From Draconibacterium orientale (lineage in GTDB: Bacteria; Bacteroidota; Bacteroidia; Bacteroidales; JAIFNL01): a DNA stretch of 35,319 nt. This document shows, one piece after another, positions 25,588-33,155 of this stretch (position 1 is its first letter; each line of letters begins with the position of its first letter). The translations under genes were made by a program, and so were the position numbers. The stretch covers positions 1 through 35,319 of the forward strand of contig DZBP01000012.1 in NCBI GenBank assembly GCA_022729915.1, given 5' to 3'. The notes below the pieces were generated by a model. The model had not been told where the DNA came from and searched no databases. It was given only the letters and a program-made list of their open reading frames with translations.

Positions 25588-25617
25588 TTGGGAAACTAAA
25601 AAAAAAGATTAACTTTG
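25588..25617 (+). promoter_or_regulatory. Promoter of the MATE-transglycosylase operon
   Basis: TTG (25588-25590), exactly 19 nt, TAACTTTG (25610-25617): a full match to the Bacteroidota consensus. The start near 25624 leaves about 150 nt of leader before the ATG at 25776. Confidence 0.6.
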
Positions 25618-25775
25618 CAGCTAAGTAGTTTAATCGTTTGTAAATAGTTATGTTATTCAATCTAAGCTACTTAAATGTTTTAATAACAATAATAAAAACT
25701 AGTTATAATCAAAGAATTTTTAAAATTGAGAATAAAAGTAATTCTTTTTTCAATTTTTATCTTATAAAAAAATGA

Positions 25776-27134
25776 ATGTTTTCAAGTACATATAAACGAC
25801 ATTTCAAGCGAACAGTTACATTGGCTTTGCCAGTTGCTTTAGGACAAGTAGGGCACATGATGACAAGTTTTGCTGATGCCGTAATGGTAGGTCACATAGG
25901 CAGTGTAGAATTAGCAGCCGTTTCGTTGGCAGGAAGCCTTATAATTATTCCTACCTTGTTGCTTGTAGGCATAAGTATAGGTTTAACTCCCTTAGTTGGA
26001 AAAGCTTTTGGACAAGAAAATATTGAAAAAATAAATCGGTATTTTTACCATGGTTTGGCTTTAAATTTCTTATTGAGTATTTTGCTAAGTATTCTAGTCT
26101 ATTTATCGGTACCTTATTTAGAATTACTCGAGCAAGAAAAGGAAGTTTTAGAGAAAAGTATTCCATACTTTCTGGTAATGATTTTTTCATTGATTCCTTA
26201 TTCTTTCATGTTTACGGCGAAGCAATTTACTGAAGGTATTGCACTTACAAAGCCCGGAATGTATATTAGTATTTTGGGAAATTTATTAAACGTGGGGTTA
26301 AATTATTTACTTATTTATGGTAAATTTGGATTTCCAGAATTAGGTGTTTTAGGAGCCGGAATTGCTAGTTTTATAGCACGTGCTTTTATGGGAATTGGCT
26401 TCATTGTATATATTTTTTATAAAACCAACATAAATAAATACATAAAATTTGATATTAAAAAGCGGTTAGAATTACATAAATTTATCGAAATATTTAAAAT
26501 TGGTTTGCCTATAGGAGTACAATTTACACTCGAAGTTGGAGTTTTTTCTGTAGGAGCTATAATGATAGGTTGGTTTGGGAGTAATGCTTTGGCTGCCCAT
26601 CAAATAGCATTAAATTATGCGGCATTAACATTTGTAATGGCGAGTGGTTTTGCCACAGCTTCTACCATACGAGTGAGCAATTTAATTGGGCAGCGAAAAT
26701 TACGCGAAATGCGTTTGGCGGGCTTTGCAAGTATGATGCTGGTATTCGGATTTATGGCATTTACCGCATTAGTTTTTATTCTTTTTCGGTTTTATTTGCC
26801 ATTTTTATTCACCACCGACCAAAATGTGGTGAATGAAGCAGCAAAATTATTGCTAGTAGCGGCTATTTTTCAGGTATTTGATGGAATACAAGTAGTAGGA
26901 TTAGGTAATTTGCGAGGTATGGCAGATGTAAAATATCCTACTTATGTGGTATTGTTTTCGTATTGGTTTATAGGCGTTCCTGCGTGTTATTTATTTGGTG
27001 TATATTTTAATTTTGGCGCGCCTGGAGTTTGGATTGGTTATTTGTTGGGCTTAGGCACAGCAGCAATTTTCTTCACAATTCGTTTTGCTCAAAAAAGTAA
27101 AGAGGCAATTCAAAAAATTAGATTGTTTGTTTAA
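25776..27134 (+). CDS. MATE-family multidrug/sodium (or proton) antiporter
   Basis: 452 residues with twelve hydrophobic segments in two homologous halves, as in NorM. The N-terminal half opens with LALPVALGQVGHMMTSFADAVMVGHIGSVELAAVSL, a clear MATE signature (aspartate in the first bundle), and LTPLVGKAFGQEN. The second half has GLPIGVQFTLEVGVFSVGAIMIGWFGSNALAAHQIALN and ATASTIRVSNLIGQ. The family exports cationic drugs or metabolites in exchange for Na+ or H+ across the inner membrane; the coupling ion and cargo cannot be read here. The start is fixed because an ATG four bases earlier, in another frame, is closed after seven codons. The lytic transglycosylase gene starts 19 bp after its stop codon, suggesting one transcript from the promoter at 25588. 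Confidence 0.95.
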   Translation: MFSSTYKRHFKRTVTLALPVALGQVGHMMTSFADAVMVGHIGSVELAAVSLAGSLIIIPTLLLVGISIGLTPLVGKAFGQENIEKINRYFYHGLALNFLLSILLSILVYLSVPYLELLEQEKEVLEKSIPYFLVMIFSLIPYSFMFTAKQFTEGIALTKPGMYISILGNLLNVGLNYLLIYGKFGFPELGVLGAGIASFIARAFMGIGFIVYIFYKTNINKYIKFDIKKRLELHKFIEIFKIGLPIGVQFTLEVGVFSVGAIMIGWFGSNALAAHQIALNYAALTFVMASGFATASTIRVSNLIGQRKLREMRLAGFASMMLVFGFMAFTALVFILFRFYLPFLFTTDQNVVNEAAKLLLVAAIFQVFDGIQVVGLGNLRGMADVKYPTYVVLFSYWFIGVPACYLFGVYFNFGAPGVWIGYLLGLGTAAIFFTIRFAQKSKEAIQKIRLFV

Positions 27135-27153
27135 TTATTAAAAAATAAAAGTT

Positions 27154-28104
27154 ATGAATATTAAGTCAGTAGTTATTAGTATTTTATCACTGGTTTTAAC
27201 AGTTGCTGTGTTTGCTGGGGTTTTAAAAGTTTTTAATTTTTCAACCTTTAAAACTGAAACAAAGACCGAAAATAAAGGTAAAGAATCTGAAATTAAGGCT
27301 TTTAAACTTCCAGATACACTTACATTTGGTGGCGACAAAGTACCGTTAGAGTATTTTGATGTAAGTGAAAGCCTTGATAATGAATTGCTTTCAGTAGGTA
27401 ATTTTCATTCTCAAGCTATAAAAAATATTAAACGCACTGTTCGCTATTTTCCGATAATTGAACCGATTCTTAAAAAAAATAAAATACCGAATGATTTTAA
27501 ATATTTAGCCGTTGCAGAAAGTAATTTAGAAAATGTTTCTTCGGCAGCAGGAGCGCATGGTTTTTGGCAGTTTTTGAAAGAAACAGGCGCTGAATATGGT
27601 TTGGAAATTAATGAAGCAGTTGACGAACGCTATCATTTAGAGAAATCTACGCAAGCAGCTTGCGAATATTTGAACAATGCATACAAAGTTTACAAAGATT
27701 GGGCTTTGGTGGCATCAGCTTACAATTATGGTAGAGGCAATGTGAACAAACAGCTTGAAAGACAAAAAGTAAACAGCTATTATGATTTGCATTTGAATAC
27801 CGAAACCGGACGATATGTTTACAGAATCTTAGCAATAAAATTGATATTTAATAATCCGGATAAATACAATTTGCATTTGGATTCAGACGATATGTATTCA
27901 ATTTTGCAAACCAAACAAGTAACCGTTGATTCAACAATTACGAGTTTAATTGATTTTGCAAAAACACAAAATACAAATTATAAAGTGCTGAAAATCTTAA
28001 ACCCGTGGTTGCGATCAGACAATTTACCAAATCCAAAGAAAAAAACTTATTTAATTAAAGTTCCTGTTGAAAATGGCAGAGTAATTAAAAAAGGAGATTT
28101 ATGA
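27154..28104 (+). CDS. Membrane-anchored lytic transglycosylase (SLT domain)
   Basis: 316 residues. Residues 5-25 are a hydrophobic anchor or uncleaved signal. The catalytic SLT (family 1, MltD-like) domain spans about 100-235: IPNDFKYLAVAESNLENVSS with catalytic Glu122, AAGAHGFWQFLKETGAEYGLEI, then DWALVASAYNYGRGNVNKQL and ETGRYVYRILAIK. It cleaves peptidoglycan between MurNAc and GlcNAc, forming 1,6-anhydroMurNAc, in the periplasm. The C-terminus (about 245-316), with FAKTQNTNYKVLKILNPWLRSDNLPNP and a tail of YLIKVPVENG, is the LysM-like region often found after MltD domains, here short. Its last four bases overlap the start of the next gene (ATGA), which indicates translational coupling. 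Confidence 0.93.
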   Translation: MNIKSVVISILSLVLTVAVFAGVLKVFNFSTFKTETKTENKGKESEIKAFKLPDTLTFGGDKVPLEYFDVSESLDNELLSVGNFHSQAIKNIKRTVRYFPIIEPILKKNKIPNDFKYLAVAESNLENVSSAAGAHGFWQFLKETGAEYGLEINEAVDERYHLEKSTQAACEYLNNAYKVYKDWALVASAYNYGRGNVNKQLERQKVNSYYDLHLNTETGRYVYRILAIKLIFNNPDKYNLHLDSDDMYSILQTKQVTVDSTITSLIDFAKTQNTNYKVLKILNPWLRSDNLPNPKKKTYLIKVPVENGRVIKKGDL

Positions 28105-28598
28105 TTCGGAAAATTTCTTTGCTGTTTGTATTTATTAATTTGTTGAAAATTAGTACATTTTCACAACCTTTGCTTTCACCTGAAGTAATTGCTACAGCAG
28201 GTGATTTCTCAAAAAATTCTAATTTACAAGTAAGTTGGACGCTTGGCGAAATTTCTACAGAAACTTTTTTTTCGTCAACTCTCTCATTTACACAAGGGTT
28301 TCAGCAGCATTCGTATTCTTTTGAAGTGGAAAATTCGATTAACAAAAGTGAATTTTATTCTGATTTGAAAATTTATCCGAATCCTTTTCAATATTTTTTC
28401 AAAATTGATATAATTATAAAAGAAAATATTAATTTAAGCATAGAATTATATACATTAGACGGAAAAAAATTGTTAGTACAAACGATTAAATCTGGTGAAA
28501 ATATAATTTATATACCAAACACAGTTTCAGAAATTTTAATTCTAAGAATAATAAATAAAGCACAAATACTGCATTCATTGAAATTAATCAAAAATTAA
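28101..28598 (+). CDS. Small secreted protein with type IX secretion C-terminal sorting domain
   Basis: 165 residues. Signal peptide (MIRKISLLFVFINLLKISTFSQ), then about 60 residues of a short beta domain (VIATAGDFSKNSNLQVSWTL, ending TQGFQQHSY) common in front of T9SS sorting domains. The type A sorting domain is about residues 88-165: LKIYPNPF...SIELYTLDGKKLL, IKSGENIIYI and the final HSLKLIKN. Such a domain directs transport through PorT/SprA-type machinery and, in many cases, attachment to the cell surface. Almost nothing lies between signal and sorting domain, so the cargo is minimal. It overlaps the transglycosylase gene by 4 bp and precedes the repeat protein gene by 38 bp. Confidence 0.82.
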   Translation: MIRKISLLFVFINLLKISTFSQPLLSPEVIATAGDFSKNSNLQVSWTLGEISTETFFSSTLSFTQGFQQHSYSFEVENSINKSEFYSDLKIYPNPFQYFFKIDIIIKENINLSIELYTLDGKKLLVQTIKSGENIIYIPNTVSEILILRIINKAQILHSLKLIKN

Positions 28599-28636
28599 GT
28601 TCTTTTATGCAATCAAACAATATAAACATTTTGTAA

Positions 28637-31600
28637 ATGAAGCGATTACAACTTATAATATTTTTAATTTTAATTGGTTTTCAAAGCTTTTCGCAAGTAC
28701 CAGATTTATTTAAATATCAGGCACTTATACGCGACAACGAAGGCTCAATATTGTCTCAAGAAACCGTAAATATACGAACTAGCATAATTAGTGGAAATTT
28801 TGATGGAGTAACTGTGTATTCAGAAACTCATTTGTGCATAACCAATCCTTTTGGGCTAGTAAATTTAAATATTGGAGGCGGATTGGTCGAATTTGGTAAT
28901 TTCGGGTCAATTGATTGGGGAAGTAGCACACATTTTCTGAAATTGGAAGTAGATAGAAATGGAGGCGAAAATTTTGAGTATTTAGGGATAAGCCAATTAT
29001 TATCAGTTCCTTATGCTTTATTTGCAAAGCGCACTGGCGAAATTAATAAGGATAATGACCCTGAAAACGAACTTCAAAATCTAACTTATTCAAATGGTAA
29101 TTTAACTATTTCAAAAGGAAATTCTGTTTTTATTGATATAAATGATGGCGATTCAGATGCAACCAATGAAATAATAACAAGAGTTTCGTTACAAGGTAGT
29201 GTTTTGGAAATTGAAGAAGGTAATGAATTAAAAACCATTGATTTAGCTAATTTAGCTGCAATACAATCTCTTTCTTTTGACCGCGAAAATAAAATCTTGT
29301 ACCTCGAAAATGGTGGAAGTGTCAATTTGAGTTTATTGTACAACGATTCCGATTCTGTTTCTACTAATGAACTGATTTCCAATTTTATATTAGATGGAAC
29401 AAGCTTGAAAATTACAGAAGGAGGAGTTTTAAAGACTGTAGATTTAGCTATTTTAGCAGATAATCAAAGTTTGATATATGACCCTGAAAATAAGATACTT
29501 AAAATTGACGGTGGAAATCAAGTAAACTTGTCGGATTTGATTAACGATGCTGATGCAAATCCCACAAATGAATTACAAACACTAAGTTTTTCGGGCTCCA
29601 CACTTACCATTAGCAACGGAAATACCGTAAATATTGAAAGTTCGTTAGCGCTTTCTGATACCGATGGTGATACAAAAATAGTAGTTGAGGAGCATGAAAA
29701 TGATAATATTTTAAGATTCTATTCAAATGGCATCGAGCTTTTTAGAGTAGGCAAGGAGGCGGTGATTGAATTTCTTACAACTAATACACGAGTAGGAAAT
29801 TCTGCCGGAAAACTTATTACAATCGGTAATTTAAATACTTTGTTGGGTTACATGAGTGGAAATAAATTAACAACTGGAAGTTCAAATACTTTAATTGGTT
29901 CAAATTCAGGCGAAAACAGTGCAACATCTAGTTTCAATACTTTTGTAGGTTCAAACTCTGGAAAATTTAATACAACGGGGAATAACAATTTTTTTGGAGC
30001 TTCTAATAGTGGATTTTCTAATATAAACGGACAATACAATACGTTTTTGGGAAGTGAAAGTGGATTTCTCAATACAAGTGGAAGTAATAATGTATTTATA
30101 GGTTATAAGTCTGGAAATGAGAATATTGTAGCATCTGGAAACACATTTTCAGGAAGTTATAGTGGAGCAAAAAATACCGGAATATATAATAGTTTTTTTG
30201 GTTTTGAAGCGGGATTTAATACCTTGGGTAATTACAATACTTTTGTTGGAACAAAAAGCGGATATTCTAATAAGAATTCGGCTCAAAATACTTTTTTAGG
30301 ATATAATTCTGGATATTTTAATACCATAGGTAGCGAAAATGTATTTATTGGAAATGAAAGTGGTTTCTCGAATACTACATCATCTGGAAATGTTTTTTTA
30401 GGAGCCTCGAGTGGATATTCTAATGAAAATGGGCTATTCAATACATATTTGGGTTACTCATCTGGCAAGATGAATACATCATCGTCCAACACTTATGTGG
30501 GTTACGAAAGTGGTTTGTTAAATTTAGGAAGCGAAAATGTTTTCGTAGGAAAACAAGTTTCAACCGTTAATTCACAAGCGTCTCATAATGTGTATGTGGG
30601 TAATTATGTTGCAAAAAGTAATTTAGGAAATGAAAATGTTTCAATAGGTTTAAATTCAGCTAGTTTGGCTCAAGATGCTTCCCAAAATACATTTTTAGGT
30701 TTTGCTAGTGGCTTTAGCACGTTAGGCAATAGTAATGTTTTTATTGGCTATAAATCTGGATATTATGAATTAAATTCAAATAAATTATATATTGAAAATT
30801 CGGATTCAGATTTGCCGCTTATTTATGGTGAATTTGATAATGATTTAATTCAGTTTAACGCAAAAGTTGGTATAAATACTTTACCCTCAGAAGCTTTAAC
30901 AGTAAATGGAGCAATAAAAATCTCGAATACATTAAGTCAAAATGAGGGAACAATTCGTTTCAACGGAACAAATTTTCAAGGATTTGATGGTACAAGTTGG
31001 CTTCGTTTAGATTTGCAACAAGTTTCTAATATGTCTGATGCTGATGCAACTACGGGTATTTTTGCAGAACAAACTACAAATGATAATCAGCTACGTTTTT
31101 TTACAAACAATACTGAACGTTTGATTATTACTGAAAATGGAACTTTTGATTTGAAAGGAACAAATTTCTTTATTGGAGAGCAAAGTGGTTTGAAAAATAC
31201 GTTAGGAAATGAAAATATTTATTTGGGTTATTTATCAGGTAGTGAAAATACAGAAGGAAATAGAAATTTGGCGATGGGGCACTTTGCTGGTTCTAGTTTA
31301 GTATTAGGAAATGAAAATATATTTTTAGGTAATTTGTCTGCTTACAATCAATACGAAGGAAACAAAAATACTTTTTTGGGTTTTGCAAGTGGATATAGTT
31401 CAATATCAGGAAGTTCAAATGTATTCATTGGATATGAAGCTGGATATTTTGAAACCGAATCGAATAAATTGTATATTCAAAATTCAAAAATAAATACGCC
31501 TTTAATTTATGGTGATTTTGATACGCATGAGCTCATTTTTGATGCAAATGTTTCAATTGGTAATACTTTAGCTGTCGAAAAACTAGATGTAGATGGTGCT

Positions 31601-32530
31601 ATAAAATTGGCAAATACTTTTTTACAGAACGAGGGAACAATTCGCTGGACGGGCTTAAATTTTGAAGGTTATACAGGTAGTGAATGGAAAGTGCTTGATC
31701 ATCAGTATTTTGATAAAATTAGAACTGCTTCAAATTCTACTTCTTTTGCTATATCAAATTCATCAGGAACATATTTTAATTATATAATTGATAATGAATT
31801 GTTTTTGAAAATATCAAAATCTAAATTAGAACTTTTTGGAAATGATATTTTTATAGGTGAAGAAGCTGGTAAAATGAAGACTTCCGCAGATAAAAATATT
31901 TTTATAGGCTATAAAAGTGGAAGTAGTACACAATCAGGTTCAAACAACGTATTTTTGGGCTACCAAAGTGGTATTTTAAATTCTTCAGGAAGCGATAATG
32001 TATTTTTAGGTTTTAGGTCGGGGAATAAAAATACTTTAGGAAAACAAAATACTTTTTTAGGTTTTCAAAGCGGGCATGATAATTCAGCTGGTGAAGACAA
32101 CGTTTTTTTAGGTTATAATAGTGGCTATTTCAGCATTTTAAATAACCAAAACGTTTTTGTAGGTAGTTATAGTGGCTATCAAAATCAATCATCGCACAAT
32201 GTATTTATTGGAATGAATTCCGGAAGAAATAATCTTTCGGGGAGTGGCAACGTTTTTGTAGGAAACAATGCCGGAATGAATGAAGTTGGTTCTAATAAAT
32301 TGTATATCAGTAATTCAGAAACAGCCGAACCACTTATTGCAGGCGATTTTGCTAGTAAAGAACTTACAGTAAACAATAAATTAAATGTGAAGGAAGTTTT
32401 ACATTTAACTCCTTTATCATCAGCTCCTTCTAATCCTAAAGTTGGTGATTTGTATATGGGCACTGATGATAAATTGTATATTTTTGTTAGTACAAATGGA
32501 GGTGAATGGAAAGCTGTAGCTTTTCAATAG
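28637..32530 (+). CDS. Large secreted repeat protein with three left-handed beta-roll (YadA-head-like) arrays
   Basis: 1297 residues. Signal peptide MKRLQLIIFLILIGFQSFSQ. Residues about 21-135 are the Bacteroidota N-terminal domain FKYQALIRDNEG...SETHLCITNPFGLVNLNIGGG...LLSVPYALFAK. About 140-360 hold four units of the form DxDxxxTNEL...SLxGSxLxIxEG. Three arrays of the 14-17-residue repeat N-(T/V)-F-(L/I/V)-G-x-x-(S/A)-G follow: about 20 copies (382-712), 6 (843-940) and 9 (1070-1217). Each array ends in a module starting SNKLYIxNS...PLIYGxFD; the first two continue with VNGAIKISNTLSQNEGTIR-type segments. The protein ends KLYIFVSTNGGEWKAVAFQ; I see neither a T9SS sorting domain nor an autotransporter barrel. 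Surface adhesin or fibre role is inferred from the YadA-like repeat. Confidence 0.85.
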   Translation: MKRLQLIIFLILIGFQSFSQVPDLFKYQALIRDNEGSILSQETVNIRTSIISGNFDGVTVYSETHLCITNPFGLVNLNIGGGLVEFGNFGSIDWGSSTHFLKLEVDRNGGENFEYLGISQLLSVPYALFAKRTGEINKDNDPENELQNLTYSNGNLTISKGNSVFIDINDGDSDATNEIITRVSLQGSVLEIEEGNELKTIDLANLAAIQSLSFDRENKILYLENGGSVNLSLLYNDSDSVSTNELISNFILDGTSLKITEGGVLKTVDLAILADNQSLIYDPENKILKIDGGNQVNLSDLINDADANPTNELQTLSFSGSTLTISNGNTVNIESSLALSDTDGDTKIVVEEHENDNILRFYSNGIELFRVGKEAVIEFLTTNTRVGNSAGKLITIGNLNTLLGYMSGNKLTTGSSNTLIGSNSGENSATSSFNTFVGSNSGKFNTTGNNNFFGASNSGFSNINGQYNTFLGSESGFLNTSGSNNVFIGYKSGNENIVASGNTFSGSYSGAKNTGIYNSFFGFEAGFNTLGNYNTFVGTKSGYSNKNSAQNTFLGYNSGYFNTIGSENVFIGNESGFSNTTSSGNVFLGASSGYSNENGLFNTYLGYSSGKMNTSSSNTYVGYESGLLNLGSENVFVGKQVSTVNSQASHNVYVGNYVAKSNLGNENVSIGLNSASLAQDASQNTFLGFASGFSTLGNSNVFIGYKSGYYELNSNKLYIENSDSDLPLIYGEFDNDLIQFNAKVGINTLPSEALTVNGAIKISNTLSQNEGTIRFNGTNFQGFDGTSWLRLDLQQVSNMSDADATTGIFAEQTTNDNQLRFFTNNTERLIITENGTFDLKGTNFFIGEQSGLKNTLGNENIYLGYLSGSENTEGNRNLAMGHFAGSSLVLGNENIFLGNLSAYNQYEGNKNTFLGFASGYSSISGSSNVFIGYEAGYFETESNKLYIQNSKINTPLIYGDFDTHELIFDANVSIGNTLAVEKLDVDGAIKLANTFLQNEGTIRWTGLNFEGYTGSEWKVLDHQYFDKIRTASNSTSFAISNSSGTYFNYIIDNELFLKISKSKLELFGNDIFIGEEAGKMKTSADKNIFIGYKSGSSTQSGSNNVFLGYQSGILNSSGSDNVFLGFRSGNKNTLGKQNTFLGFQSGHDNSAGEDNVFLGYNSGYFSILNNQNVFVGSYSGYQNQSSHNVFIGMNSGRNNLSGSGNVFVGNNAGMNEVGSNKLYISNSETAEPLIAGDFASKELTVNNKLNVKEVLHLTPLSSAPSNPKVGDLYMGTDDKLYIFVSTNGGEWKAVAFQ

Positions 32531-32676
32531 AAAAATATTTTTTTTTATAATTGAATTTTAAAAGAAAATATTAAATCATTAAATAGTAGATTTGTTGAAG
32601 TTTAATGCATTTATTTATATTTTTTTAGCTATAGTTAATTTCGTGATGTGCAAAATCAGTAATTTTTTTTATTAGA

Positions 32677-33150
32677 ATGGACATAAAATTGATTGTTGTA
32701 GGAAAAACAGAAGAAAAATATTTAATTGAAGGAATTGAAATTTATCTAAAAAGATTAAAACATTATATTAATTTTGAGATATATACGATTCCAGAATTAA
32801 AAAATGCCAAAAACTTGAGCTTTTCACAAATAGTCCAAAAAGAAGGCGAACTGATTTTAAAACTAGTTTCAACATCCGACAAATTAGTTTTATTAGACGA
32901 AAAAGGAAAACAAGAAAGTTCGGTAAATTTCTCGGTTTTTTTGGAAAAAATGATGTTGCAAGGATTAAAAAACCTTATCTTTGTAATTGGTGGAGCTTAT
33001 GGTTTTTCTGAAGACGTTTATAAACGAAGTAATGACAAAATTTCGCTATCGAAGATGACATTTTCGCATCAAATGGTACGATTAATTTTTGTAGAACAAT
33101 TATATAGGGCTTATACAATTTTAAAGGGAGAGCCTTATCATCATATTTAA
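32677..33150 (+). CDS. rlmH: 23S rRNA (pseudouridine(1915)-N3)-methyltransferase RlmH
   Basis: 157 residues, the standard length. RlmH is a SPOUT-class (knotted) methyltransferase that uses S-adenosylmethionine to methylate pseudouridine 1915 in helix 69 of 23S rRNA on assembled 70S ribosomes. The start MDIKLIVVGKTEEKYLIEGIEIYLKRLKHY is diagnostic. The knot and cofactor site are in LVLLDEKGKQESS, NLIFVIGGAYGFSEDVY and the C-terminal KMTFSHQMVRLIFVEQLYRAYTILKGEPYHH, ending in His-His as in other members. The gene follows the repeat protein by 146 bp of AT-rich DNA with no clear promoter. The membrane sensor gene begins 5 bp after its stop codon, suggesting the two are co-transcribed. Confidence 0.97.
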   Translation: MDIKLIVVGKTEEKYLIEGIEIYLKRLKHYINFEIYTIPELKNAKNLSFSQIVQKEGELILKLVSTSDKLVLLDEKGKQESSVNFSVFLEKMMLQGLKNLIFVIGGAYGFSEDVYKRSNDKISLSKMTFSHQMVRLIFVEQLYRAYTILKGEPYHHI

Positions 33151-33155
33151 TTAGC

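Larger units (their letters stand above)
24275..25775. other. 1.5-kb region without protein genes, holding two tandem candidate RNA genes
   Basis: No ORF here looks coding. The region contains two aligned blocks (24523-24705 and 25067-25249, offset 544 bp), each leading to a strong intrinsic terminator (24830-24867 and 25393-25425), and a well-formed promoter for the MATE operon (25588-25617). The first 250 bp after the LytTR genes show nothing clear, nor do 24868-25065 and 25426-25587. Confidence 0.7.

Noticed and set aside
25622-25674. Inverted repeat TAAGTAG...CTACTTA downstream of the MATE promoter
   Set aside because: Only 7 bp with a 39-bp gap and no further symmetry; expected by chance here.
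29780-32290. Periodic DNA repeats that might be read as a CRISPR or satellite array
   Set aside because: The period follows the 14-17-residue protein repeat in a single open frame, with degenerate third positions; there is no constant repeat plus unique spacer pattern.
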